A DNA stretch of 64,000 nucleotides from Mycobacterium triplex (lineage in GTDB: Bacteria > Actinomycetota > Actinomycetes > Mycobacteriales > Mycobacteriaceae), in contig NZ_HG964446.1 of NCBI RefSeq assembly GCF_000689255.1, positions 5,507,784 to 5,571,783 of the forward strand, in the 5' to 3' direction. The translations under genes were made by a program, and so were the position numbers. Shown here piece after piece: positions 1 through 7,791 of the stretch; the stretch's first letter is position 1; each line of letters starts with the position of its first letter. The notes under the pieces were generated by a model that saw nothing but the letters and a program-made list of their open reading frames with translations, had not been told where the DNA came from and did not search any database.

Positions 1-18
1 TCTTGTGGTGACCGTCAC

Positions 19-33
19 GAAAATTTCATTCTC
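19..33. promoter_or_regulatory. Operator copy 1 of the GAGAATnnnATTCTC palindrome
   Basis: Reads GAAAATttcATTCTC, one change from the consensus repeated across this window. It lies in the gene-free stretch 1-270, which also holds a second copy at 196-210 and a small inverted repeat CGAATcttacATTCG at 42-56. This copy is far from the SDR start, so it may serve a divergent gene outside the window. That it binds a TetR protein is inference from symmetry and repeated promoter placement. Confidence 0.5.
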
Positions 34-195
34 TTCCCGGGCGAATCTTACATTCGAATCTCGAGAATTCAAGAAAGTCATAGGAATGGGACAAGGTCAC
101 TGACCAGCGCCGCGGGGCCGGGAACGGAAGCGCATAACCAGCCTCGGCCCAGGCAGCAGCGCGTTTCGCGGCGATGTTGCACGCCACTTCGATGC

Positions 196-210
196 GAGAG
201 TAAGGTTCTC
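196..210. promoter_or_regulatory. Operator copy 2, upstream of the SDR-ferredoxin-P450 operon
   Basis: Reads GAGAGTaagGTTCTC, two changes from the GAGAATnnnATTCTC consensus. It ends 22 bp before a GTG at 233 that has a good ribosome binding site (AAGGAG at 220-225). That spacing matches the perfect copy in front of the gene at 34849. It would control the operon 271-2613. Confidence 0.5.
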
Positions 211-232
211 ATAATTGCGAAGGAGATTCTTT

Positions 233-274
233 GTGACTGAGACGGCCGCATTTGCCCTCGGGGCACTGGCGTGA
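233..274 (+). CDS. Possible 13-codon leader peptide overlapping the SDR start
   Basis: The best ribosome binding site in this region, AAGGAG at 220-225, is 7 bp before a GTG at 233. That GTG opens a 13-residue frame (MTETAAFALGALA) whose stop TGA at 272-274 overlaps the GTG start of the SDR at 271 (GTGA). The SDR start itself has only a weak GGGG upstream, so translation may depend on coupling from this leader. It could also be chance; no family is recognisable in so short a peptide. Confidence 0.3.
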   Translation: MTETAAFALGALA

Positions 275-972
275 AGACCGCGGTGGTCACCGGCGGCGGT
301 TCCGGGATCGGTCTGGCGGTCGCCCATCGGCTGCGCGCCGACGGTCTTGACGTCGCAACCATCGACCTGAGGCCCTCGGACGCCGAACTGTCCTTCACCG
401 CCGACGTGACGAACCGCTCCCAGGTGGACGCCGCGCTGTCGGCAATCCGCGCGCAATTGGGACCGGTCGCCATTCTGGTCAACGCCGCGGGCCTGGACGG
501 ATTCAAGCGATTCAGCAACATCTCGTTCGAGGACTGGCAACGCGTCGTCGACGTCAATCTGCACGGCGTCTTCCACATGACCCAGGCGGTGCTGCCCGAC
601 ATGGTCGAGGCGGGGTGGGGACGCATCGTCAACATCTCGTCGTCGAGCACACATTCCGGCGCTCCCTATATGTCTCACTACGTCGCGGCCAAGTCGGCGG
701 TCAACGGACTCACCAAGTCGCTGGCCCTCGAGTACGGACCCAGCGGGATCACGGTCAACGCGGTGCCGCCCGGTTTCATCGACACCCCGATGCTGCGCGC
801 CGCCGAAAAGAACGGGTTCCTCGGCAATATCGAGGAGACCATTGCCCGTACCCCAGTGCGGCGGATGGGCAAACCGGAGGACATCGCGGCCGCGTGCGCG
901 TTCCTGATATCCGAGGAGGCCGGCTACATCACCGGCCAGATATTGGGCGTCAATGGCGGCCGAAACACCTGA
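271..972 (+). CDS. Short-chain dehydrogenase/reductase (SDR)
   Basis: A classical cytosolic SDR of 233 residues, about the usual length, expected to oxidise an alcohol or reduce a ketone with NAD(P). The N-terminal cofactor loop is TGGGSGIG (residues 7-14), the structural NAG motif appears as NAAG, and the catalytic Tyr137 and Lys141 sit in YVAAK with the serine about 13 residues earlier. The C-terminus ends in the common YITGQILGVNGG block. The GTG start was chosen because the cofactor motif follows at once, as in relatives. It leads an operon with a ferredoxin and a P450, which suggests that it handles an alcohol made by, or feeding, that P450. The substrate is unknown. Confidence 0.9.
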   Translation: MKTAVVTGGGSGIGLAVAHRLRADGLDVATIDLRPSDAELSFTADVTNRSQVDAALSAIRAQLGPVAILVNAAGLDGFKRFSNISFEDWQRVVDVNLHGVFHMTQAVLPDMVEAGWGRIVNISSSSTHSGAPYMSHYVAAKSAVNGLTKSLALEYGPSGITVNAVPPGFIDTPMLRAAEKNGFLGNIEETIARTPVRRMGKPEDIAAACAFLISEEAGYITGQILGVNGGRNT

Positions 973-1034
973 GCGAGGTCGTCGTCGGGACTACCGTAAC
1001 GCCAGCCACACCGCAGCCCCCAGGAGGAGACATC

Positions 1035-1235
1035 GTGAAGGTCTGGGTTGATTCAGAACGCTGCCAGGGCCACACCCTGTGCGCGATGATTGCGCCGGAT
1101 TCATTCGAGCTCAGCGACATTGACGGCAGTTCGTCGGCGGTCAACGAGGTGGTGCCGGCCGACCAGGAGGACAAGGTGCGCGAGGCCGCGCACTCGTGTC
1201 CGGAGCAGGCGATCATGATCACGGACGAAACCTAA
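1035..1235 (+). CDS. [3Fe-4S]-type ferredoxin, P450 partner
   Basis: A 66-residue soluble ferredoxin that should pass electrons to the P450 encoded 13 bp downstream. The cluster motif is CQGHTLC (Cys10, Cys16) with the last ligand Cys55 followed by Pro. A His replaces the second cysteine of the classical four, the pattern known for mycobacterial 3Fe-4S ferredoxins that carry a variable residue in CxxXxxC. GTG start with GGAGGAG at 1022-1028. The first 5 residues VKVWV are nearly the same as in the ferredoxin at 26988. No reductase is encoded next to it. Confidence 0.92.
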   Translation: MKVWVDSERCQGHTLCAMIAPDSFELSDIDGSSSAVNEVVPADQEDKVREAAHSCPEQAIMITDET

Positions 1236-1248
1236 AGGGAGACAGCAC

Positions 1249-2613
1249 TTGAGCGTCGACGATGTCGCGAGCGACGGCGAACACGAGAAGCCGCGGTACC
1301 ACTTCGACCGCAACACCGCGGAGTACCGCTCGCAGTTCAACCAGATCACCGAGGAGATGCACGCCAAGTGCCCGATGGCGTGGACCGACACCTACGGCGG
1401 GCACTGGGTCGCGGCCGGCAGCCACGAGGTGTTCGAGCTCGCCCGCTGCCCCGCGGTCTCCAACGACCACGACATCAACAACGAACGCCGCGGCTACGGT
1501 GGGATTTCCATCCCGAAGGCCAGGCGCGTCAGCATGGTGCGCGGCGGCATCCTCGAGATGGACGACCCGGAGCACCGCACCTACCGCAACGTGCTCAACC
1601 CCTACCTGTCGCCGGCCGCGGTCAAACGCTGGGAGCCGTTCATTCACGACGTGACCCGCGCCTGCCTCGACGAGAAGATCGAAACGGGCAGCATCGACTT
1701 CGTCGACGACCTGGCCAACGTCGTACCCGCGGTGCTGACCTTGGCGATGCTGGGCATCCCATTGAAGAAGTGGAACTTGTACAGCGAACCGGTGCACGCG
1801 GCGGTCTACACACCGGAGCACTCCCCCGACATCGAGCGGGTCACCGCGATGCATCGGGAGATGGGCCTCGACATGGTCAACAACATGCTCGAGATTCGCG
1901 AGAATCCGCGGCCCGGCATCGTCAATGGACTGCTGCAGATGCGGATTGACGGCGAGCCCGCCCCGGACCTGGAAATCCTGGGGAATCTCGGCCTGGTCAT
2001 CGGCGGCGGCTTCGACACCACGACGGCGCTGACCGCCCACTCGCTGGAATGGCTCTCGGAGAACCCCGAGCAGCGCGAGCTGCTCTCCAAGAACCGCGAC
2101 ACCCTGCTCGACCCCGCGACCGAGGAATTCCTGCGCTACTTTACGCCGGCCGCAGGCGATGGCAGGACATTCTCCGACGACGTCGAACTCGATGGAAACA
2201 AGTTCAAAGAGGGTGAGCGGCTATGGATTTCGTGGGCCATGGCCAACCGCGACCCCGCGGTGTTCGCCGACCCGGACAAAGTCATCCTGGATCGTAAAGG
2301 CAACCGGCACTTCAGCTTTGGCATCGGCGTGCACCGATGCGTCGGATCGAACGTGGCGCGCACCGTGTTCAAGTCCATGCTGACCGCGGTGTTGGACCGG
2401 ATGCCGGATTACCGCTGCGACCCCGACGGCACCGTCCACTATGAGTGCATCGGTGTCATCCAGGGCATGCGAAAGCTGCCGGCGACCTTCACTCCCGGGC
2501 CTACCGTCGGCGCCGGCCTCGACGAAACGCTGGACAAGTTGCAACGCATCTGCGACGAACAACAGCTCGCCCTGCCGATCACCGAGCGTAAGGAAGCCGC
2601 GGTCATCGACTGA
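1249..2613 (+). CDS. Cytochrome P450
   Basis: A soluble bacterial P450 monooxygenase of 454 residues, slightly longer than usual because of a C-terminal tail of about 30 residues after the last core strand. The heme loop is FSFGIGVHRCVG with the thiolate Cys364. The I-helix oxygen-activation motif GGFDTTT is at about 253-259, and the ExxR motif is EFLR. The TTG start at 1249 is chosen because AAAGGGA at 1234-1240 is well placed and no later ATG precedes the conserved N-terminus. It is last in an SDR-ferredoxin-P450 operon, and the ferredoxin is its likely electron donor. I do not assign a CYP family; the substrate is unknown. Confidence 0.93.
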   Translation: MSVDDVASDGEHEKPRYHFDRNTAEYRSQFNQITEEMHAKCPMAWTDTYGGHWVAAGSHEVFELARCPAVSNDHDINNERRGYGGISIPKARRVSMVRGGILEMDDPEHRTYRNVLNPYLSPAAVKRWEPFIHDVTRACLDEKIETGSIDFVDDLANVVPAVLTLAMLGIPLKKWNLYSEPVHAAVYTPEHSPDIERVTAMHREMGLDMVNNMLEIRENPRPGIVNGLLQMRIDGEPAPDLEILGNLGLVIGGGFDTTTALTAHSLEWLSENPEQRELLSKNRDTLLDPATEEFLRYFTPAAGDGRTFSDDVELDGNKFKEGERLWISWAMANRDPAVFADPDKVILDRKGNRHFSFGIGVHRCVGSNVARTVFKSMLTAVLDRMPDYRCDPDGTVHYECIGVIQGMRKLPATFTPGPTVGAGLDETLDKLQRICDEQQLALPITERKEAAVID

Positions 2614-2725
2614 CAGTCCTAGACGCACCGGCCGTTGACGGCCGCAACTTTTCCGAGTAGGCCTGTTCAGCGTGACCGCGTCTTATATTTGAGGCAACCG
2701 CGTGTGCAGAGATGGGAGACCGCCG

Positions 2726-3154
2726 GTGAAGACTTTCGCAGCGAGCCTTGCGCTCGCCACGGCCGCGCTGATTGCCACCCCGACCGCCCACGCGGACATG
2801 ATCATTGCCAACTACCGCGTGGACACTCCCCGCGATCCCGGCCACCTCTGGGTCTGGGCCCTCGGCACCTGCACTCCCAAAGCTCCGGGATGCCTGACCA
2901 TTCAAGGGGTTCCGCAACCCAACGGGCAAGCGGCACCCTGGAAGTCAGACGCTCACCTGTCCAACGGCCGCTACACCATGACCGTCGATGTGCCCGACGG
3001 TGTGCGCTGCGTGGTCCAGTTCTTCCCCTCGCATGATGTCTATTCGTGGGATGCGGTGACGCTGACGGGTGAGGTCGTGTCGACATTCGACACGGGCTGC
3101 GGCGGCGCACCGGGGGGCAGCAACACGTACCCGTTCTCGCTCGTGCGATGGTAG
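2726..3154 (+). CDS. Small exported protein of unknown function
   Basis: A 142-residue protein starting with a Sec signal peptide: MKTF, then a hydrophobic stretch to about residue 20, then an AHA cleavage site. The mature part has four cysteines (pairs near 'GTCTPKAPGC' and 'VRC...TGC') that could form two disulfides, as in many exported mycobacterial proteins. An earlier GTG at 2702 is possible, but GGGAG at 2714-2718 and the immediate signal peptide favour 2726. I recognise no domain. It lies between the P450 operon and the Mce-associated genes and may be a single gene. Confidence 0.75.
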   Translation: MKTFAASLALATAALIATPTAHADMIIANYRVDTPRDPGHLWVWALGTCTPKAPGCLTIQGVPQPNGQAAPWKSDAHLSNGRYTMTVDVPDGVRCVVQFFPSHDVYSWDAVTLTGEVVSTFDTGCGGAPGGSNTYPFSLVRW

Positions 3155-3209
3155 CCGCGTGAGATGTACACGAGCCAGTCGCTCATGAGGGCGACGGGGA
3201 GTAAGGACG

Positions 3210-4103
3210 ATGGCTGAGGCGAAGAAGCCGCCGCAAAATTCGGCCAAGTCGAAAGCCGACACCATGGCGCTGATCGCGGAAGCCGAAGCGGAAGCCGCCG
3301 AAGCCGAAGCCCTGGCTGCCGCGGCGCGTGCCCGCGCCCGTGCGGCTCGCCTGCGGCGCGAAGCGCAGGCTGAGGAAGAGACAGCGGCCGGGGCCGAGAC
3401 GGCCGAAGTCGCCGAGGTAGCCCCGGACGCCGATACCGCCGAGGCGGAGTCCGACGAGGACGTCACCGAAACCGAGACCGACGCGGACGTAATTGGCGTC
3501 GCCGAGGCGGAGTCCGACGAGGACGTAACCGACGCCGACGAAGCGGAGACCGAGGAAGAAGTCGCCGACGAGACGGCCGAAGACACCGAACCGGAATCCG
3601 AGTCCGCACGCGTGCGATGGCTATCGCTGTCCGTGGCGTGGAAAGCGGCGGCCATCATCCTCATCTGCGCTTTCGTCGGCGCCAGCGGATACATGATGTG
3701 GCAGCGCCATGAAATCACCGAGCGCAATCAGCGCATCGCGAGCTTCCTTGCCGGCGCCCGACAAGGTGTCGTCAACATGACGTCGTTGGACTTCAACAAA
3801 GCCAAAGAAGACGTCCAACGGGTGATCGACAGCTCGACCGGCCAGTTCAGGGACGACTTCCAGCAGCGCGCAAAAGATTTCACGACGGTCGTTGAGCAGT
3901 CCAAAGTGGTCACCCAGGGAACCGTCAACGCGGCGGCCGTGCAATCCATAGACGGCAATTCGGCGTTGGTGCTCGTCGCGGCGACATCGCGGATCACCAA
4001 TGCCGCGGGCGCCAAGGACGAACCTCGGCGATGGCGGCTCAAGGTGACCGTCACCGAAGAGGGCGGGCAATACAAGATGTCCAAACTGGAGTTCATTCCA
4101 TGA
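3210..4103 (+). CDS. Orphan Mce-associated membrane protein with acidic N-terminus
   Basis: A 297-residue membrane protein. Residues 1-135 are cytoplasmic, rich in Ala and Glu and probably helical or coiled. One membrane helix spans about residues 143-166 (WKAAAIILICAFVGASGYMM), followed by an outer domain of about 130 residues with the Mce-associated fold (N-terminal helices, then strands ending in KMSKLEF). The acidic part contains two copies of AEAESDEDVT, 21 residues apart. The stop overlaps the start of the next Mce-associated gene (ATGA). No yrbE or mce genes are nearby, so this is an 'orphaned' pair like those known in M. tuberculosis; one such protein (OmamA) is known to stabilise Mce transporters. 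Confidence 0.8.
   Translation: MAEAKKPPQNSAKSKADTMALIAEAEAEAAEAEALAAAARARARAARLRREAQAEEETAAGAETAEVAEVAPDADTAEAESDEDVTETETDADVIGVAEAESDEDVTDADEAETEEEVADETAEDTEPESESARVRWLSLSVAWKAAAIILICAFVGASGYMMWQRHEITERNQRIASFLAGARQGVVNMTSLDFNKAKEDVQRVIDSSTGQFRDDFQQRAKDFTTVVEQSKVVTQGTVNAAAVQSIDGNSALVLVAATSRITNAAGAKDEPRRWRLKVTVTEEGGQYKMSKLEFIP
3438..3526 (+). repeat. Two in-frame 26-bp direct repeats, 63 bp apart
   Basis: The same 26 bases start at 3438 and at 3501 and encode AEAESDED twice in the acidic N-terminal region of the Mce-associated protein. The period of 63 bp keeps the reading frame (21 residues). This looks like an internal duplication that extended the charged segment, and its copy number could differ between strains. 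Confidence 0.7.
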
Positions 4104-4672
4104 GCGCGGACAACGGCAGCGTCGACGCTGCCGACGACTCTTCAGACCAGCCGGAAAAGGGTGGACGTAGCGAGCAACGGGCGCAACGCAGGGTGAAAGT
4201 CTTTCCCGTTGTTCTGATTTTGCTGCTGTTGGTCTCCGGTGGCGCGACGGCGTGGCTGTACTTCAAGCAGTACCGGCCCGATCAACAGACCAACGCCAGC
4301 GTCGCGAGCGCAGTAGTCAATTCGGCCTCCGACGGAACCGTCGCGCTGCTGTCCTACTCGCCCGACACACTCGACAAGGACTTCGCTGCGGCCAAGTCGC
4401 ACCTGTCCGGGGACTTTCTGTCCTACTACAACCAGTTCACCGAACAGATCGTGGCGCCGGCCGCCAAGCAGAAGTCGCTGAAGACCAACGCTCGGGTGCT
4501 GGGTGCCGCGGTTCAGGAATTACATCCGGATTCGGCCGTCGTGCTGGTGTTGGTCGACCAGAGCACCACCAGCAAGGACAATCCCGACCCCTCGATGTCT
4601 TCCAGCAGCGTGCTGGTTAGTTTGGCCCGAGTCAACGGCAACTGGCTGATCACCAAATTCGACCCGGTCTAG
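4100..4672 (+). CDS. Orphan Mce-associated membrane protein
   Basis: A 190-residue partner of the preceding gene, with its ATG overlapping the previous stop by 4 bp. It has a short charged cytoplasmic tail, one membrane helix at about residues 33-55 (FPVVLILLLLVSGG), then an outer domain of about 130 residues with the pattern of Mce-associated proteins: a helical first half and a C-terminal strand 'VNGNWLITKFDPV'. The family is thought to support Mce lipid importers. The tight coupling suggests that the two proteins act together, possibly for an Mce complex encoded elsewhere. Confidence 0.8.
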   Translation: MSADNGSVDAADDSSDQPEKGGRSEQRAQRRVKVFPVVLILLLLVSGGATAWLYFKQYRPDQQTNASVASAVVNSASDGTVALLSYSPDTLDKDFAAAKSHLSGDFLSYYNQFTEQIVAPAAKQKSLKTNARVLGAAVQELHPDSAVVLVLVDQSTTSKDNPDPSMSSSSVLVSLARVNGNWLITKFDPV

Positions 4673-4723
4673 AGGGCCGTTGAATACCGTTGAGATCAAA
4701 TGCAACTCGGCCGCAGGGCGACG

Positions 4724-5899
4724 TTAACCGCGGGGTAGGCCGAGTACGCGCTGAGCGATGATGTTGCGCTGGATCTCGGAGGTACCGCCGGCGATGGTGC
4801 CGGAAAAGCTTCGCGCATAACGCTCGAACCAACTGGCGAAATAGTGGTCGAGGTTCATGTGCGCGTACGGCCCGGTCAGAGCCGGGTGCACGAGCCCGTC
4901 GGATCCCGCCGAGGTCAGCGCAAGCTCCATCCCGCGCAACTCGGCCTCGGAGCCGAGCAGCTTGAGCACGGAGATGGCGGCCACGTCGTCTTCGCCGCGC
5001 GACGCGCGGGCCAGGGCCGCCGAACCCAGCAAGCGCAGCGCCTGCTTGTCCATGATCGTGGAAGCGTACTGGTCGCGTTCGACGTCGGTGCTGGGGCGGA
5101 AGTCGTCGATCATGTTGTCGAGTCGATCGGCGAAGCCGAGCCACATCATCGTGCGCTCGTGGCCCAGCGACCCGTTGGCCACCTTCCAGCCCTGGTCGAT
5201 CTCGCCGACCAGGTTCTCCGCGGGCACGCGCGCGTCTTCGAAGAAGACCTCGTTGAAATCCAGATCGTCGGCGCCGCAGATCGACGGGAACGGCCGGCGC
5301 ACCACGCCCGGGGTGTCGGTGGGGATGATCAGCACGCTGATTCCCTTGTGCTTGGGCACATCTGGGTTCGTCCGCACGAACGTCAACAAGACGTCGGCAT
5401 CGTGGGCGCCCGAAGTCCACACCTTCTGCCCATTGACCACGAAGTGGTCGCCGTCGCGCACCGCCCGAGTACGCAACGAGGCCAGGTCGGAGCCCGCGCT
5501 GGGTTCGCTCATTCCGAGCGAAGCCGTGATCTCGGCCCGCAGGATCGGGACCGCCCAGCGCCGCTTCTGCTCGTCACTGCCGAACGACAACAGCGATGCG
5601 CCAACGATATTGACGCCCTGCGGGTTGAAGCTGTGGTAGATCCGGCGGCGGCTGAGTTCCTCTAGGTAGACGAACTGCTGGATGACCGTCGCATTGCGCC
5701 CGCCGAATTCCGGTGGCTGGCTGGGCAGCAACCAGCCGTTGTCGAACAACAGCCGCTGCCAGTCGCGGGCCCACTGCGGCATGTGCGAAACAGACCGGGG
5801 CCGCTCCAGCGTTTCGCTTGCGGCAGGGAGATTTTCGTCGAGGAACGCCGAGAACTCCGCCCGGAACTCTTCGACGTCGGAATCAAAAGTCAGCTGCAC
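4724..5899 (-). CDS. Acyl-CoA dehydrogenase (FadE family), 391-residue type
   Basis: A flavoenzyme that would desaturate an acyl-CoA at the alpha-beta bond. The full three-part fold is visible: helical N-domain from QLTFDSDVEEFRAEF, beta-domain with GMSEPSAGSDLASL and the NGQKVWTSGAH flavin strand, and C-domain ending in GGTSEIQRNIIAQRVLG. The GTG at 5899 is chosen because two paralogues in this window (16507 and 40912) start at the same motif and all three are then exactly 391 residues. Its start overlaps the end of the FadE gene upstream by 17 bp, so the two probably form a pair. The substrate is unknown; aspects of the set suggest a branched or cyclic acyl-CoA. Confidence 0.9.
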   Translation of the reverse strand: MQLTFDSDVEEFRAEFSAFLDENLPAASETLERPRSVSHMPQWARDWQRLLFDNGWLLPSQPPEFGGRNATVIQQFVYLEELSRRRIYHSFNPQGVNIVGASLLSFGSDEQKRRWAVPILRAEITASLGMSEPSAGSDLASLRTRAVRDGDHFVVNGQKVWTSGAHDADVLLTFVRTNPDVPKHKGISVLIIPTDTPGVVRRPFPSICGADDLDFNEVFFEDARVPAENLVGEIDQGWKVANGSLGHERTMMWLGFADRLDNMIDDFRPSTDVERDQYASTIMDKQALRLLGSAALARASRGEDDVAAISVLKLLGSEAELRGMELALTSAGSDGLVHPALTGPYAHMNLDHYFASWFERYARSFSGTIAGGTSEIQRNIIAQRVLGLPRG

Positions 5900-6881
5900 G
5901 GTATTCCTCCGCGATCCGCGCCCGGTGTTCGGCGGCACCGCCCAGCATCAGCTCGCCCGCCTTGGCCCGTTTCAGCGCGAACTGCAGATCGTTCTCCCAA
6001 GTGAAGCCCATTGCGCCGTGCAGCTGCAAACCGTGCCGGAAGACCAGCGACTGGCACTCCCCTGCCGACGCCTTCGCCATCGCGGCCGCCAGCCGGCGGC
6101 GGGGATCGTCGGCGGCGATCGTCAGCGCGGCGAAGTAGGCCAGCGCCCGGGCACGTTCCACCGCGACGTGCATGTCGGCGGCCTTGTGCTGCACGGCCTG
6201 GAAGGAACCGATCGGAACGCCGAATTGCTGACGGCTTTTGACGTGCTCGAGCACCAGGTCGAGGATGCGTTGGCAGGCGCCGACCATCGTGATCGCCATA
6301 CCGGTCAGGGCAAGATGATGAGCGCGTTCCGCGTCGACGGTCACCCGCTCGGTGTCGGGCACCCGGACCTCGGCGAACGACAGGTCGGCGACGTGCAGTA
6401 CCGGGTCGAACACCGACACGCGCCGGGCCGACACCTGACTGGACGCGACGAGGAAAACCCCCGCGTCGGTGACGACCGCCAGCCGGTCGGCGCGATCGCC
6501 GTCGAGGACATGGCGCGCCGTTCCGTCCAGTACCCAGCCTTCGGCGTCACGGTGCGCCACCACCCCGCTGTACACCGCGGTGCCCGACTGGTGCGGGTCG
6601 AACCGGTCCGCGACGAGCGGTGCGAACTGGCTCATCGTCGCCAGGAACGGCGTGGGATCGGTTGCGCGGCCCAGCTCTTCGAGCACGATGGCCAGTTCCA
6701 CGGCGCTTTCCGAGTCGTTCAGCTCGGTCCAGCCCTGGTCGACATACGACTTCCACAGCGGGCTCGGGTCTAGGCCGTCCTCGGCCACGCTTCGCACCAG
6801 CGACGGCGGGCACTGCTTTGCGACGGCGTCACGCACCGTGTCCTGCCACAGTCGCTGATCAGCATCGAACTCCAACAGCAT
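5883..6881 (-). CDS. Acyl-CoA dehydrogenase (FadE family), shorter partner
   Basis: A 332-residue acyl-CoA dehydrogenase homologue, shorter than the usual 380-400. N-terminal helices start at MLLEFDADQRLWQDTVRDAV, and the middle beta-domain is reduced and lacks a clear SEP-GAGSD signature. The C-terminal helical domain has the common RQQFGVPIGSFQAVQHKAADM and HGAMGFTWENDLQ motifs. Short subunits of this kind are known to pair with a full-length one in the alpha2beta2 FadE enzymes of mycobacterial steroid breakdown. Here the partner is the overlapping gene 4724-5899. A perfect operator copy lies 31 bp upstream of the start. Confidence 0.88.
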   Translation of the reverse strand: MLLEFDADQRLWQDTVRDAVAKQCPPSLVRSVAEDGLDPSPLWKSYVDQGWTELNDSESAVELAIVLEELGRATDPTPFLATMSQFAPLVADRFDPHQSGTAVYSGVVAHRDAEGWVLDGTARHVLDGDRADRLAVVTDAGVFLVASSQVSARRVSVFDPVLHVADLSFAEVRVPDTERVTVDAERAHHLALTGMAITMVGACQRILDLVLEHVKSRQQFGVPIGSFQAVQHKAADMHVAVERARALAYFAALTIAADDPRRRLAAAMAKASAGECQSLVFRHGLQLHGAMGFTWENDLQFALKRAKAGELMLGGAAEHRARIAEEYRAADF

Positions 6882-6912
6882 CGGGGCCGCCTCCTGTCGT
6901 CACCGCCCTCGC

Positions 6913-6927
6913 GAGAATAACATTCTC
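6913..6927. promoter_or_regulatory. Operator copy 3, perfect palindrome, upstream of the FadE pair
   Basis: Reads GAGAATaacATTCTC, matching both six-base arms exactly. It lies 31 bp before the start of the minus-strand FadE operon 4724-6881, a position where a bound repressor would block RNA polymerase. Confidence 0.75.
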
Positions 6928-6980
6928 CCTTCCGGAAGTAATAATCTCGGATTCGGCGTATGGCGTATCGGCGCTGCGCC

Positions 6981-7029
6981 GAGCACCCGGCTGGCCGGGC
7001 CCAGGAGTTCGAGCGCCCGGCTGGCCGGG
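6981..7029. repeat. Tandem hairpin repeat between nitroreductase and FadE operons
   Basis: Two 19-base copies starting GAGC[A/G]CCCGGCTGG at 6981 and 7011 differ at one base and are 30 bp apart. Each contains a perfect hairpin, CCCGGC-tg-GCCGGG. The pair lies just after the stop of the minus-strand nitroreductase and before the promoter of the next minus-strand operon, so a tandem transcription terminator without a T-run, common in mycobacteria, is a fair guess. Confidence 0.5.
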
Positions 7030-7043
7030 GTGCGGTACGCCGA

Positions 7044-7700
7044 TCAGCCTGGGGGAGCCGCGAAAAGCCCGCTGGCGGATTCATCCCAGCGGTCGAGATT
7101 GACGAACTCGGCCAGCGGGCGGCGACGAAGTGGGCCGTGCTTGCCCGCGGGCCACCCGATCACGATGTGCCCGGCGACCAACCAGCCGTCGGGCACCCCG
7201 ACGGCTTCCCGCAGCAGTTGCTCGCCGCCGTAGGAGGCCCAGCTGGTCATGCAGGCGCCGAGGCCCTGGGCGCGGGCGGCCAGCAGGAAGTTCTGCATGG
7301 CGGGAAAGATCGATCCGCCCAGCAGCAACTCGGATGCCGTCGGGTAGTGCTGCTGCGCGAACAAGACCGAGGTGAATTCACCTGCCCGGTCATGCAATTC
7401 GTAGGTCGCGCGGTAGGTGCGGGCGCGCCGGCTGTTGTCGCCGGCGGCGGGCCGGCTCATGCCGTAGACCGGCTCGATCACTTCCAGCGCGTGCGCGGCG
7501 GCCTTGGCCACCACGGCGCGCTGCTCGGGTGAGCGCAGCACCACGAAGCGCCAGCCCTGCGCATTGGCGCCCGACGGCGCCCACCGGGCGGCTTCCAGAC
7601 ATTGCGCGAGCGTGAAGTCGTCGACCGGTTCGTCGGTGAAGCGCCGGATCGTCCGGGCGGTCGACATCACTTCCCAAACGTCGCTGCTCGCTCCCGTCAC
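7044..7700 (-). CDS. Nitroreductase-family flavoprotein
   Basis: A cytosolic FMN-dependent oxidoreductase of about 218 residues. The family signature is present: ARTIRRFTDEPV near the N-terminus for FMN phosphate binding, AARWAPSGANAQGWRFVV, and GLGACMTSW in the C-terminal half. Such enzymes reduce nitro groups, quinones, enones or flavins with NAD(P)H. Two GTG starts compete, at 7706 and 7700; the strong AAAGGGA (- strand) touches the first and is 6 bp from the second, so 7700 is preferred. It is divergent from the aldehyde dehydrogenase operon. In this setting an enone or flavin reductase role is plausible but unproven. Confidence 0.85.
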   Translation of the reverse strand: MTGASSDVWEVMSTARTIRRFTDEPVDDFTLAQCLEAARWAPSGANAQGWRFVVLRSPEQRAVVAKAAAHALEVIEPVYGMSRPAAGDNSRRARTYRATYELHDRAGEFTSVLFAQQHYPTASELLLGGSIFPAMQNFLLAARAQGLGACMTSWASYGGEQLLREAVGVPDGWLVAGHIVIGWPAGKHGPLRRRPLAEFVNLDRWDESASGLFAAPPG

Positions 7701-7742
7701 GGTCACTCCCTTTCGGCACGGGCCATCTGATGCAACTATTCA

Positions 7743-7753
7743 CTAGCGTCTAG
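7743..7753. promoter_or_regulatory. Short palindrome in a divergent promoter region
   Basis: CTAGcgtCTAG lies in the 91-bp gap between the divergent nitroreductase and aldehyde dehydrogenase genes. It could be an operator, but the arms are short, no second copy was noticed, and the GAGAATnnnATTCTC element is absent here. Confidence 0.25.
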
Positions 7754-7791
7754 CTAACCGTCGCCACGACGAATCAAGTCAAGGGGTCACC

